Of a stretch of 64,000 nucleotides of DNA, positions 42,668-51,856 are shown one piece after another. This DNA comes from Afifella aestuarii. GTDB lineage: Bacteria > Pseudomonadota > Alphaproteobacteria > Rhizobiales > Afifellaceae. Below the pieces are notes generated by a model. The model saw only the letters and a list, made by a program, of their open reading frames with translations. It did no database searches and had not been told where the DNA came from. Numbering within the stretch: position 1 is the first letter of the stretch; the number at the start of each line of letters is the position of its first letter. The stretch lies in contig NZ_SAUF01000001.1 of assembly GCF_004023665.1 (NCBI RefSeq), forward strand, positions 792,501 through 856,500, written 5' to 3'. Position numbers and translations under genes: made by a program.

Positions 42668-44668
42668 CTAGTCCGTGTCTTTTGGTTCAAGCCGGGCAAT
42701 TGCCTTCTCGCAGATCGCCTCAGCGGTAATCCCGAAATGCCGATATAGCTCCTCGTAGGGTCCGCTCGCGCCGAAGCCCGTCATGCCGACGAAAAGGCCA
42801 TGTTCCCCGATGATCGCGTCCCATCCCTGGCGAATGGCGGCCTCGACGCCGATGCGCAAGGGGGCGGTCCCGATTATTTCCTGACGATAGACATCGCTTT
42901 GCTGCGCGAAGACATCGAAGGAGGGGATCGAGACGACACGGGCGGGATGGCCCCGCTCGTCAAGCAGATCCTTGGCCGCGACGGCGATTGCCACTTCCGA
43001 ACCTGTGGCGAAAAGGCTCACCTCGGCGTCACCGCTGCAATCTGCAATGACATAGGCGCCGCGCCGGCAGAGATTGTCTTCCTCGTACTCACCGCGCAAG
43101 GGCGTAAGATCCTGTCGCGTCAAAACGATGACGCTCGGTCCGGTCGAGGTGGCGAGCGCAAGCTGCCAGCATTCGGCTGTCTCAACGGCATCGGCCGGAC
43201 GCCAAACGGAAAGGTTCGGGATCGCCCGCAGCGCCGCCAGATGTTCGACCGGCTGATGGGTGGGGCCATCTTCGCCGAGACCGATGGAATCGTGCGTCAT
43301 GACGAAGATGACGCGCTGACGCATCAAGGCGGCGAGGCGGATGGCCGGCCGGCAGTAATCGGAGAAGGTCAGGAAGGTCCCGGAGAAGGGGATCAGCCCC
43401 TTGTGCAGCGCCATGCCGTTCATGGCCGCCGCCATCCCGTGCTCGCGGATACCCCAATGAATGAAGCGGCCGGAGTATTCGCCGGGCGCCACCGCCTTCA
43501 TCTCGCTGGTGCGGGTGTTGTTGGAGCCGGTCAGATCGCCCGAACCGCCGATCATTTCGGGAACGACGGGGGCGATGCATTCCAGCACGGCTTGCGAGGC
43601 CTTGCGGCTTGCGAGCGTCGGCGGCTCGGCGGAATATTCCCGCTTCAGCTCGGCAATGGCACGATCGAGGCGCGGCGGAAGGTCGCCGGCCATGGTGCGG
43701 GCGAACTCGCCGCGCAATTCCGCGTCGAGCCCTTCAAAGCGCTCCTGCCAGGCCTTGCGGCGCGGGCGCGCCCTGAGGCCGGCGATGCGCCAGGCGTCGA
43801 GGATGTCGGCGGGGATGTGGAAGGGCTCATAGGGCCAGTCGAGGCGCTCGCGCGCCTCCTGCACTTCCTTCTCGCCGAGCGGGCTGCCATGGGCCGACGA
43901 TTTGCCGGCCTTGTTGGGGGCGCCGAAGCCGATGGTCGTGCGTGCCGCAATCAGGGTCGGGCGATCCGATTGCCGCGCATCCGTCAGAGCCCGGTCGATT
44001 TGTTCTGGGTCGTGGCCGTCGATGCGCACCGCATTCCAGCCGGAAGCCTCCACACGCGCCACCTGATCGGTGGAATCCGACAGCGAGATGTCGCCGTCGA
44101 TGGTGATGTGGTTGTCGTCGAAGATGACGATCAGGCGGCTGAGCTTCAGATGCCCGGCGAGTGCGATGGCCTCCTGGCTGATGCCTTCCATGAGGTCGCC
44201 ATCGGAGCACAGGACGTAGGTGTAGTGATCGACGACGCCGTCGCCGAAGCGGGCATTCAGCATGCGCTCGGCGAGGGCCATGCCGACGGCATTGGCAATG
44301 CCCTGACCGAGCGGGCCGGTGGTCGTCTCGATGCCCGGCGCCTCGCCGACTTCCGGATGCCCGGCCGTCTTGGAGCCGAGCTGACGGAAGTTCTTCAGCT
44401 CCTCGATCGTCATCTCGTCGTAGCCGAGAAGATAGAGGAGCGAATAAAGCAGCATCGATCCGTGCCCGGCCGACAACACGAAACGGTCGCGGTCGGGCCA
44501 GTTCGGATCGGTGGGATCGAACTTCAAATGTCGGGTAAACAGGACGGTGGCAATGTCGGCCGCGCCCATTGGCAGGCCGGGATGCCCCGATTTTGCAGCC
44601 TCCACCGCGTCCATGGCGAGCGCCCGGATCGCATTGGCCATGGATGCGTGCTTTTCGGCCTCTGGCAT
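42668..44668 (-). CDS. tkt: Transketolase
   Basis: 666 residues. TPP motif '[15 protein letters not shown]...DDN', active-site His in '[12 protein letters not shown]' and '[14 protein letters not shown]', and '[20 protein letters not shown]', the transketolase pyrimidine-domain block. Transfers two-carbon units in the pentose phosphate pathway. ATG 44668. Heads the tkt-gap-glycolipid-binding unit. Confidence 0.97.
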   Translation of the reverse strand: MPEAEKHASMANAIRALAMDAVEAAKSGHPGLPMGAADIATVLFTRHLKFDPTDPNWPDRDRFVLSAGHGSMLLYSLLYLLGYDEMTIEELKNFRQLGSKTAGHPEVGEAPGIETTTGPLGQGIANAVGMALAERMLNARFGDGVVDHYTYVLCSDGDLMEGISQEAIALAGHLKLSRLIVIFDDNHITIDGDISLSDSTDQVARVEASGWNAVRIDGHDPEQIDRALTDARQSDRPTLIAARTTIGFGAPNKAGKSSAHGSPLGEKEVQEARERLDWPYEPFHIPADILDAWRIAGLRARPRRKAWQERFEGLDAELRGEFARTMAGDLPPRLDRAIAELKREYSAEPPTLASRKASQAVLECIAPVVPEMIGGSGDLTGSNNTRTSEMKAVAPGEYSGRFIHWGIREHGMAAAMNGMALHKGLIPFSGTFLTFSDYCRPAIRLAALMRQRVIFVMTHDSIGLGEDGPTHQPVEHLAALRAIPNLSVWRPADAVETAECWQLALATSTGPSVIVLTRQDLTPLRGEYEEDNLCRRGAYVIADCSGDAEVSLFATGSEVAIAVAAKDLLDERGHPARVVSIPSFDVFAQQSDVYRQEIIGTAPLRIGVEAAIRQGWDAIIGEHGLFVGMTGFGASGPYEELYRHFGITAEAICEKAIARLEPKDTD

Positions 44669-44923
44669 GGAAAACTTCCGAGATGGTGCCGGACATCAGG
44701 CCGTTCAGGCGCTGACCCGCGCTTCTTATCGTCCGGCGGGCGCCGCGAGACATACACGGCTCTCAATGCGAGTCAACGTCACAGCCATGAAGCAGCTGCG
44801 TAGCAAGCATCTTGGGCAGTTGACTGCTCTTTCAAGCGCTGCATAACCTCTTCGCCCCAATCCGTTGATTTTTGACGGCTCGGGGGTGAACCTTTGGCTC
44901 AAAGACGTGCATAGTGTGCTGCC

Positions 44924-45235
44924 ATGGATCCTGCTTCCCCAGCCAATTCGACGCCCGGTCATGCGCCGAGCCGTTTCGCGCAAGCGACAGAGCTTCTCGA
45001 GAAAGCTCTGAGCGAGCTCGAGCTTGCGGTGGAACGCAGCGAATCGCGCGGCGGCCATCACGAAACGCTCGTGCAGCAGCTTCACGATTCCGAACAGGAC
45101 AGGGCGCGACTTGCCGAGGCGCTGGATGCGGCCGGCGACCGCTCGTCCAAGTTGGAACGGGCCAATCACGACGTGGGCCAGCGTCTCGACCGCGCCATCG
45201 CTCAGCTGAAATCGGCTCTCGGAGAGGATTTCTGA
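44924..45235 (+). CDS. DUF4164 coiled-coil protein
   Basis: 103 residues, nearly all helical ('ATELLEKALSELELAVERSE', 'DRARLAEALDAAGDRSSKLE'). DUF4164 proteins are small alphaproteobacterial coiled coils encoded just before zapA; a role with the division machinery is inferred from this linkage only. ATG 44924, four bases before the zapA start. Confidence 0.85.
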   Translation: MDPASPANSTPGHAPSRFAQATELLEKALSELELAVERSESRGGHHETLVQQLHDSEQDRARLAEALDAAGDRSSKLERANHDVGQRLDRAIAQLKSALGEDF

Positions 45236-45239
45236 CATC

Positions 45240-45635
45240 ATGGCGACCGTAACGGTCAGCATCGGCGGGCGACGTTTCCGGCTCGCATGCGAGGACGGCG
45301 AGGAAGAGCATGTCGTGGAGCTCGGCGAGCGGTTGGATCAGACCGTCACCGAGTTGCGCGCCAATGTCGGCGAGATCGGCGATCAGCGCCTGACCGTCAT
45401 GGCGGCGATGCTGATGACCGACCGTCTGAGCGAGGCGGAAGGCCGCATCGCCGGGCTTGAAGGCGAAATCTCCGAACTGCGCGAAAGCCGCAACGAGGCC
45501 CTCGATCGCTTCGAAGCCCTGGAGAGCCAGGCAAGCGACGCGATGGAGCGGGCTGGCCGGCGCATTGCGCGGCTTGCACGGGCGCTGCGTGGTGGTTCTG
45601 CGAGCAACGGCTCATCCGGCAGCGACGAGGAGTGA
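45240..45635 (+). CDS. zapA: Cell division protein ZapA
   Basis: 131 residues. N-terminal ZapA head 'MATVTVSIGGRRFRLACEDG' and 'LGERLDQTVTELRANVGEIG', then a long coiled coil. ZapA crosslinks FtsZ filaments at the division site. The last 30 residues are disordered (Ser/Gly-rich). The 6S RNA gene often found after zapA is not seen here; a TauE-type gene follows after 36 bases. Confidence 0.9.
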   Translation: MATVTVSIGGRRFRLACEDGEEEHVVELGERLDQTVTELRANVGEIGDQRLTVMAAMLMTDRLSEAEGRIAGLEGEISELRESRNEALDRFEALESQASDAMERAGRRIARLARALRGGSASNGSSGSDEE

Positions 45636-45671
45636 CGTGGCGCAGGCGAGCCTGATGCTGCGCGTTCCTGC

Positions 45672-46442
45672 GTGATCGAAGATCCGTTCTTTTATCTGGT
45701 GGCGGTCCCGGCCGTCATCATGATCGGGCTTTCCAAGGGCGGCATCGGCGGTGCCGGGGCGATGCTCGGTGTGCCGCTCGTCACGCTTGCCATCGATCCG
45801 GTGCGCGCGGCGGCGATCCTCTTGCCGATCCTCGTCGCCATGGATCTCGTCAGTCTCTACGCCTGGCGCGGGGTCTATCAGGCGAAGAGCCTCGCCATTC
45901 TGCTGCCCGGCGCCGCCCTCGGTGTCGGCATCGGCTGGGTGCTCGCGGGCTCGATCGGCGAAGAGGAGATCCGCCTCATCGTCGGTGGGATCGGGCTCGT
46001 TTTCTCTCTCGATCATTATCTCGGGCACTATTTCGGCGGGGAGGCGAAGCGGGCGCCGCGGTCGCATCAGCCGGCGAAGGGGATGATCTGGGGCACCGTC
46101 GCGGGCTTCACGAGCTTCGTCGCGCATGCCGGCGGGCCGCCATTTCAGATGTATATGCTGCCGCTGCGGCTGCCGCCGCCGGTCTATGCGGGCACGTCCG
46201 TGATCTTCTTTGCGGTCGTCAACGCGCTCAAGCTGTTGCCGTATTTCATGCTCGGACAGTTCTCGGCGGCGAACCTTGAAACCTCCCTCGTTTTGATGCC
46301 GCTGGTGCCGGTTGCGACGTTGACCGGGGTCTGGCTGGTCAAGACGGTGTCGCCGAAGTTCTTCTATGCGCTGAGTTATGCACTCGTGCTTCTGGTCTCC
46401 CTCAAGCTCATCTTCGATGCCGGCGTGGCGTTGATGGCCTGA
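45672..46442 (+). CDS. TauE/SafE-family anion exporter
   Basis: 256 residues with eight hydrophobic segments. 'MIGLSKGGIGGAGAMLGVPL' and 'GFTSFVAHAGGPPFQMYML' are the paired signatures of TauE/SafE proteins, proposed exporters of sulfite or organosulfonates. GTG start at 45672. It converges on a second TauE/SafE gene 23 bases after its stop. Confidence 0.86.
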   Translation: MIEDPFFYLVAVPAVIMIGLSKGGIGGAGAMLGVPLVTLAIDPVRAAAILLPILVAMDLVSLYAWRGVYQAKSLAILLPGAALGVGIGWVLAGSIGEEEIRLIVGGIGLVFSLDHYLGHYFGGEAKRAPRSHQPAKGMIWGTVAGFTSFVAHAGGPPFQMYMLPLRLPPPVYAGTSVIFFAVVNALKLLPYFMLGQFSAANLETSLVLMPLVPVATLTGVWLVKTVSPKFFYALSYALVLLVSLKLIFDAGVALMA

Positions 46443-46465
46443 GGTGGCGCCCCGGAACGACGACC

Positions 46466-47200
46466 TCAAAACAGCGCGTCGGCGAAGAGTTTGACGGTGA
46501 TGATGGTGAGGATCGCCAGGATGAGGCGGTCGAAGCTGCCGGGCTTCATGTCGCGGCCGAGCCATTGGCCGAGGCGCATGCCGAGAAACACCGGCACGAG
46601 GGCTGCGATGCTGAGCATGAGGCGCTGCCAGGTGAGAATGCCGGCGAGGGCGAGCGATGGCAGCTGGGCGACGGCAAAGCTCGTGAAAAGAACGGAGACG
46701 GCGAAAACGAATTTCGGACGCTCCAGACGCAGGGCGTTCATGAAGGTGACGCTGACCGGGGCGGAGATGCCGGTCGCGCCTTGCAGGGTTCCGGCGAGGA
46801 AGCCGATGGCCGGGGCGATCTGTGTGGCGCGGGCCATTGCGAGCTTCACCTGGGGGTGCAGGAGGCGGAGCGCGATATAGGCGAGCATGACGAGCGCGAG
46901 CCCGAGCGAGAGGAAGCGGGCGGGCAGGCTCGTCAGGAGAAAGGTGCCCGCGGCAATGCCGATCAGGCTCATCACTACGAGCCGCGGGAGAAAGGGGAGG
47001 TCGGCGCTATGGGCGCGGAACCTCCAAACCTGCGAAAGGTTGGCTGTCAGGATCGGGATGGTCAGGATGGCGATCGCGTAAGGAACGTCGAGAAAAGCCG
47101 CAATGCCCGGTATCGCCACGAGCGGCAGTCCCATGCCGGCGACGCCTTTGATGGTGCCGCCCGCAGCGAGACAAAAGAAGATGACAAGAAGTTCGTTCAA
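46466..47200 (-). CDS. TauE/SafE-family anion exporter (second)
   Basis: 244 residues with about eight hydrophobic segments; 'GGTIKGVAGMGLPLVAIPGI' and 'FLAGTLQGATGISAPVSVTF' are the family signatures. TTG start (47200) with AAGGGCG upstream. It diverges from the GGDEF-EAL gene and converges on the other TauE/SafE gene. The two paralogues are diverged, so they probably have different substrates. Confidence 0.85.
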   Translation of the reverse strand: MNELLVIFFCLAAGGTIKGVAGMGLPLVAIPGIAAFLDVPYAIAILTIPILTANLSQVWRFRAHSADLPFLPRLVVMSLIGIAAGTFLLTSLPARFLSLGLALVMLAYIALRLLHPQVKLAMARATQIAPAIGFLAGTLQGATGISAPVSVTFMNALRLERPKFVFAVSVLFTSFAVAQLPSLALAGILTWQRLMLSIAALVPVFLGMRLGQWLGRDMKPGSFDRLILAILTIITVKLFADALF

Positions 47201-47408
47201 CGTGGATCGCCCTTGGTGAGTTGTCTCTGGCCTGTCGAATAGGCCGAAGGCGTTGGCGCTGTCGTCCCACTTGTCTCACGGGCTGCTGGCATGGCGGAAA
47301 ATCTTGGAAGTGTTGCCGACCGGGATATGGTCTGACAAAATGGAGCGAGCTTAGCGGTTTTTTCATCCTCCCGTCCGATCGTCAGCATGAGAGCGTCCGA
47401 CAGCCAGG

Positions 47409-49697
47409 ATGATGGAGCACGGTTCACACATATATATCGACCGCCGGGCCGAGCCGGATATCTATGTCTCGCTGGTCAATTCCCTCTACAGCTCGATGCG
47501 ATCGCTGGTCGCAGGAGCGATCGGCGGAACGGCGGCCGTCCTTGTCACGGCGATCCAGATCGGTGGGTTGCCTCTCTATGTGTGTGCCGCAATCATTGCC
47601 GTCGTCGGCTTCCTCCGCGTGGCGGTCGCCTATGCCTTTCGCCAGCGTGGCGGCGAGACGCTGCCGGTGGAGCGGCCGGTTTTGTGGGACGTCCTCTATG
47701 GCATCGGGGCGTGCGCGTTCTCCTTTCTCCTCGGCGTCTGGTGCTACATCTGTCTGGCGTATTATGACGATGTGACCGCACAACTCGTCGCCGTGTCGGT
47801 GACGATCGGCTATTCCGCCGGCATTGCCGGGCGCAATGCGGGCCGCCCGCAGCTCGTTTCTCTGCAAATCCTTTTCGCCTGTCTGCCGCTCGTCACCGGT
47901 TTCGTGGTGGAGGGCGAGCCGCCTTATCTGGCGCTCGGCATGCTTCTCGCCTTCTTCTTCTGGAGCATGCGAGGCGTTTCGATCTCCATCAGCGAGACGC
48001 TGCTTGCGGCCCTGCGTGCGGAAAAAGTGATGACGCTGCTTGCGGGGCGCCTCGAAGCGGCGCTCTCGAGCATGTCGCATGGTGTGCTGATGGTCGATGC
48101 CGATCAAAAGCTGCGGGTCCACAATCAAAGGGCGCTCAGTCTTCTCGGTCTTTCACCTGAATCGATCCGGCATGGCATGCCGATCGGCGAGCTCGTCCAG
48201 GCCTGCGTGCGCGAGGGCGTCTTTTCGCGTTCGGAGCTGAAGCGTTTGCAGGAGCAGTTCACGGTCGGGCGAACGCTGCAGATCGTTACCAACGACCGGC
48301 GCACGATTTCACTCACCAGCGAGCCGGCGAAGGACGGCGGTTTCGTCATCGTCGCGGAGGATGTGACGGAGCGCAAACGCACCGAAGCGCGCATCTCCTA
48401 TATGGCCCATCACGACGAGGTCACGGGGCTGCCCAATCGCGTGCGCCTGAAAGAGGAGCTGGAGCAGTTCCTGCGCAAGAGCGCCGAGGAAAACTCGGCC
48501 TTTGCCGTCTTCTGCGTCGATCTCGATCACTTCAAGAGCGTCAACGACACGCTCGGTCATCCGGTCGGCGACAGCCTGCTTCGCGCAACAGCGCGGCGGC
48601 TCGCCTCCATGACCCGCAAGAGCGATCTTCTCGCCCGCTTCGGCGGTGACGAGTTCGTGCTTCTCGCCTCCGGCGTCACCGACGCCGAACAGGCGGAGCA
48701 ATTCGCGACGCGGGTCATCACGGCCTTGTCGCGTCCTTACGCGCTCAACGGCCACAGCATCGTCGCGGGTGCGAGTGTCGGGGTGGCCTTTGCGCCCAAG
48801 GACGGCTCGAATGCGGATGCGCTCATCAAGAATGCCGATATGGCGCTCTACCGGGCCAAGGCGAACGGGCGCGGGACGTTCTGCGTCTTCCAGCCGGAAA
48901 TGGATGTGCGCGCGCAGGAGCGCCGCTCGCTCGAGATGGAATTGCGCAGCGCCTTCGCCAACGAAGAGCTGGAGCTCTACTACCAACCGCTCCTCAACGT
49001 GCGCAGCCGCACGATTTCCACCTGCGAGGCGCTGTTGCGCTGGCCGCGGGCGGGGCGGGGAATCGTGTCGCCCGGCGAGTTCATTCCGCTCGCCGAGGAG
49101 ATGGGGCTGATCGTGGAGATCGGCGATTGGACGCTGGTGCAGGCCTGCCGTCAGGCCGTGCAATGGCCGGAGGAGATCCGCGTCGCCGTCAACGTCTCGC
49201 CCATGCATTTTCGCCGCGGCGACATCGTCCGCTCCGTCGAGGCGGCGCTCAAGGATTCCGGGCTGCCGGCCGACCGGCTGGAGATCGAGGTCACCGAATC
49301 GGTGCTGCTCGAACAGACCGAGCGCACGCGTCAGGCCCTCGGGGAGCTCGCCGAGATGGGGATCCGCATCTCGCTCGACGATTTCGGCACCGGCTATTCG
49401 AGCCTCGCCTATCTGCAGAACTACCCGTTCCACAAGGTCAAGATCGACCGCTCCTTCCTCTCCGGCCTCGATGCCGATCCGCAACGTCTCATCATGCTGC
49501 GCGGCGTGGCGCGACTTTCCGCCGAGCTCGGGCTGTCCGTGACGCTCGAAGGCGTCGAGCGTGACGATCAGCTCGCCATCGTCATGGCGGACGGCTACGT
49601 CGACGAGGTGCAGGGCTTCCTGATCAGCTGCCCGGTGCCGGCGGAGAAGCTTGGCAGGCTTTTTGCATCGCGGAAAGAAAAGCAGGCGGCTGCCTAG
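47409..49697 (+). CDS. Membrane PAS-GGDEF-EAL protein (diguanylate cyclase/phosphodiesterase)
   Basis: 762 residues: membrane region with about six spans (33-190), PAS-like domain (about 213-325), GGDEF (335-495), EAL (510-755). GGDEF 412-416 is intact and the inhibitory I-site RxxD (R403-D406) is five residues ahead. The EAL domain has E540-A-L, 'DDFGTGYSS' and 'VKIDRSF', so both c-di-GMP synthesis and hydrolysis are possible. ATG 47409 or 47412. The next gene downstream encodes an RpfF-type DSF synthase, and PAS-GGDEF-EAL proteins (RpfR) bind DSF-type signals in Burkholderia; unlike RpfR this one is membrane-bound and has no evident FI domain. Confidence 0.92.
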   Translation: MMEHGSHIYIDRRAEPDIYVSLVNSLYSSMRSLVAGAIGGTAAVLVTAIQIGGLPLYVCAAIIAVVGFLRVAVAYAFRQRGGETLPVERPVLWDVLYGIGACAFSFLLGVWCYICLAYYDDVTAQLVAVSVTIGYSAGIAGRNAGRPQLVSLQILFACLPLVTGFVVEGEPPYLALGMLLAFFFWSMRGVSISISETLLAALRAEKVMTLLAGRLEAALSSMSHGVLMVDADQKLRVHNQRALSLLGLSPESIRHGMPIGELVQACVREGVFSRSELKRLQEQFTVGRTLQIVTNDRRTISLTSEPAKDGGFVIVAEDVTERKRTEARISYMAHHDEVTGLPNRVRLKEELEQFLRKSAEENSAFAVFCVDLDHFKSVNDTLGHPVGDSLLRATARRLASMTRKSDLLARFGGDEFVLLASGVTDAEQAEQFATRVITALSRPYALNGHSIVAGASVGVAFAPKDGSNADALIKNADMALYRAKANGRGTFCVFQPEMDVRAQERRSLEMELRSAFANEELELYYQPLLNVRSRTISTCEALLRWPRAGRGIVSPGEFIPLAEEMGLIVEIGDWTLVQACRQAVQWPEEIRVAVNVSPMHFRRGDIVRSVEAALKDSGLPADRLEIEVTESVLLEQTERTRQALGELAEMGIRISLDDFGTGYSSLAYLQNYPFHKVKIDRSFLSGLDADPQRLIMLRGVARLSAELGLSVTLEGVERDDQLAIVMADGYVDEVQGFLISCPVPAEKLGRLFASRKEKQAAA

Positions 49698-49768
49698 GGC
49701 GGGCCGCTCGCGCCAGGGAATCTCAGCCAAATCACGATTTTGCGGTGCAGCACGGGTTTTCATTTCAC

Positions 49769-49785
49769 AGGTTAAATGTTAACCT
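49769..49785. promoter_or_regulatory. Perfect palindrome AGGTTAA-ATG-TTAACCT upstream of the DSF synthase gene
   Basis: The 7-bp arms are exact reverse complements. It lies in an AT-rich stretch (about 49760-49860) ahead of the rpfF-like start, so it is a candidate operator. TTAA half-sites here resemble CtrA-type sequence but the spacing does not fit its consensus. Confidence 0.6.
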
Positions 49786-49886
49786 TAACAAATCGTTACA
49801 GGCTTGCCGGTACCCTAAAGTTTATATTAACGTCATGAAGTGTTTTGTAATAAGTGTCAGTGTTCCTTCGCGGCGGGGGGTGGAAT

Positions 49887-50885
49887 ATGGCCAGACTTGA
49901 AGCAGCAGCGTTGGAAGTGCGCGGCGAAGATATTATCGGCGGTGAGGAGGCGGCGCGTATATCTGGCGCGATCGCTGCCGGGATGCCGGCGAAAGGTTCG
50001 GTAGAAAGTGTTCGAGCCGCGGTTTCCGAGATTGCGGAGGACGTGCGGGAAGTCGTTCTTTCTTTCGAGCCTGAGAGCGCGACTTTGTGGTCGACCATGG
50101 TGCCGCCGGGTCGGCCGTGCTTTACGCGCCGGCTGGTGAGCGAATACATTCACCTGTTCCAGTCGTTGAATGCGCGCTTCGCAGATGCCGAATCGCTCGC
50201 TCTCAAATACATCGTCTACCAATCCGGAACGCCGTCGATCTTCAGCCTCGGCGGCGATCTCGACCTCTTCTCGCGGTTGATCCGGGCGCGGGACGAGGAG
50301 GGGCTGCGCGATTATGCGCATGCCTGCGCCAAGATGACCTACCTCAATTCCATCAGCGCCGATCTGCCGATCGTGACGATCGCGCTGGTGCAGGGGCAGG
50401 CGCTCGGGGGTGGGCTGGAATCGGCGCTGTCCTGCAATCTCATCGTTGCGGAAAAAAGCGCGACCTTCGGGCTGCCCGAGGTCCTCTTCAATCTCTTCCC
50501 CGGCATGGGCGCCTATTCGTATCTGAGCCGCAAGGTCTCGAGCCGGATCGCGGAGAAGCTGATGCTGTCCGGGCGCACCTATTCGGCGGACGAGATGCTG
50601 GAAGCCGGCGTCATCGACGAGGTGGTGGCGGACGGCACCGGTGAAGAGGCCGTGCGCGACCTGATCGAGCGCTCGCAGCGACGCCACAACGCGCAGGTCG
50701 GCGTCTATCGCACGCGCCGCCGCGTCATGCCGCTCAGCTACGAGGAATTGCGCGACGTCACCGATATCTGGGTCGAATGCGCGCTCGGCATTACCGATCT
50801 CGATCTGCGCAAGATGGAGAAGCTGGTGAAAGCCCAGGACCGGCTCAAAGGCGCCGTGGCCATGCCGGCCGCCGCGCATTCATGA
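49887..50885 (+). CDS. rpfF: DSF synthase RpfF (crotonase family)
   Basis: 332 residues. RpfF makes diffusible signal factor, a cis-2-unsaturated fatty acid, from acyl-ACP by dehydration and thioester cleavage. Signature blocks match RpfF rather than plain enoyl-CoA hydratase: 'SLGGDLDLFSRLIR', 'ALVQGQALGGGLESALSC' and 'FGLPEVLFNLFPGMGAYSYL'. The two catalytic glutamates are E178 and E198, 20 residues apart as E141/E161 in Xanthomonas RpfF. ATG 49887 is preferred to GTG 49854. No rpfC/rpfG pair is nearby; the neighbour is the PAS-GGDEF-EAL protein. The tautomerase gene starts nine bases downstream. Confidence 0.9.
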   Translation: MARLEAAALEVRGEDIIGGEEAARISGAIAAGMPAKGSVESVRAAVSEIAEDVREVVLSFEPESATLWSTMVPPGRPCFTRRLVSEYIHLFQSLNARFADAESLALKYIVYQSGTPSIFSLGGDLDLFSRLIRARDEEGLRDYAHACAKMTYLNSISADLPIVTIALVQGQALGGGLESALSCNLIVAEKSATFGLPEVLFNLFPGMGAYSYLSRKVSSRIAEKLMLSGRTYSADEMLEAGVIDEVVADGTGEEAVRDLIERSQRRHNAQVGVYRTRRRVMPLSYEELRDVTDIWVECALGITDLDLRKMEKLVKAQDRLKGAVAMPAAAHS

Positions 50886-50894
50886 GGATGATCC

Positions 50895-51419
50895 ATGCCT
50901 CTTGCTGAACTGAGACTGACGCGCGGGGCGCTGTCGGACGCGAAGCTCGATATTCTGGCGCGCGATCTGACGGCGATTCTTCTGGAGCATCAGGGGGCGC
51001 GGCCGGGCAGTGCCGTGGCGCGTTCGATCACGCGCCTGGAAGTGACGGAGTTCGAGCCGCGGCGCACCTATGTCGGCGGCAATCTCTCCAATGCGCCCTG
51101 TTACCGGCTCTCCTACACGGTGCCGCTCGGCGCCTTGAACGAGGATAAAAAGCGCTCACTCGTGGAAAAATCGACGAACGCGATCCTGGCCGCGGAAGGC
51201 ACCCCTTTCACCGAGGACGACGCCTACCGGGTCTGGTGTCTGATCGACGAGGTTCCCGACGGGAATTGGGCGAGCGCCGGCAAGGTCTGGCGCTGGCGCG
51301 ACATCATGCGCTGGGTTGCCCGACGCGAGATCGCGGCGCGGCGACAGGAGCGCGATGCGGGCGACGGGAAGCTTCCAGAGCGGGAGCGCAAGACGGGCAG
51401 AACCGGGATCGCCGCCTGA
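50895..51419 (+). CDS. Fused 4-oxalocrotonate-tautomerase-family protein
   Basis: 174 residues. Starts MPLAELRLTRGALSDAKLDI: the Pro after the initiator Met is the catalytic base of 4-OT-fold enzymes. A second beta-alpha-beta unit follows ('YTVPLGALNEDKKRSLVEKS', 'YRVWCLIDEVPDGNWASAGK'), so it is a fused double unit like cis-CaaD or MSAD-type proteins, but the C-terminal tail (140-174) is Arg-rich and extra. Substrate unknown. It is nine bases after rpfF, so it is probably co-transcribed. Confidence 0.78.
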   Translation: MPLAELRLTRGALSDAKLDILARDLTAILLEHQGARPGSAVARSITRLEVTEFEPRRTYVGGNLSNAPCYRLSYTVPLGALNEDKKRSLVEKSTNAILAAEGTPFTEDDAYRVWCLIDEVPDGNWASAGKVWRWRDIMRWVARREIAARRQERDAGDGKLPERERKTGRTGIAA

Positions 51420-51856
51420 ATCTCCAGCAAGCTCAAATCTGCTGAAGTCCGGCCGGCGCGCACGAAAGGTGTGACGAGGCCCAAGACGCTAAGCCTGCGT
51501 CGCCTGAAGGCGATGCAGATCGAAACGAATGCCACGGTGCTCATGCGCCGCTTCGGGTGGAATGGCGTGGTGAGGCCGCGGGCGGTGTAGGCGGCCGTGC
51601 ATTGCTCCGTTTGACTGCTGTCGTGGTCGAGACCACTGGTCGTGCTGCGAGATCGTCCCGCTGTCAGATGGATAGCGAGCGTGACAGGTCAGAGAACGAA
51701 AACGGGATGCGGGCGGGCCGTAGAGGTTTGCAGCGTCGCGGCAGGATGGGCGCTGGAAGGACCGGCACGGCCCTGCGCCCCGCCGGCTGTTTTCTGTCCT
51801 TCCGGCTGGCCCTCAGACCGAGAGCCGGAAGGACCGGATGAGCGTTCGAAAAGGCT
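51420..51856. other. Intergenic region after the tautomerase gene
   Basis: About 437 bases with no credible gene; frames here are Arg/Gly-rich without ribosome binding sites. The only clear structure is the 12-bp hairpin at 51796-51834. Confidence 0.5.
51796..51834. repeat. 12-bp exact inverted repeat (hairpin)
   Basis: GTCCTTCCGGCT (51796-51807) and AGCCGGAAGGAC (51823-51834) are exact reverse complements with a 15-base loop. There is no T tract on either strand, so it is not a classical terminator, though it lies just after the stop of the minus-strand DUF465 gene. Could be a REP-like element. Confidence 0.65.

Noticed and set aside
41009-42748. A 579-codon open frame on the plus strand opposite the glycolipid-binding and gap genes
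   Set aside because: It is antisense to two clear genes; the long frame follows from high GC at third codon positions and its Arg/Asp/Gly-rich translation has no family pattern.
42800-44803. A 667-codon open frame antisense to tkt
   Set aside because: Same explanation; transketolase on the other strand is unambiguous.
45636-45671. 6S RNA gene expected after zapA
   Set aside because: Only 36 bases separate zapA from the TauE-type gene, far too few for a 6S RNA.
49771-49790. CtrA-like TTAA sequences upstream of rpfF
   Set aside because: The TTAA copies are not spaced by seven bases, so the CtrA consensus is not met.
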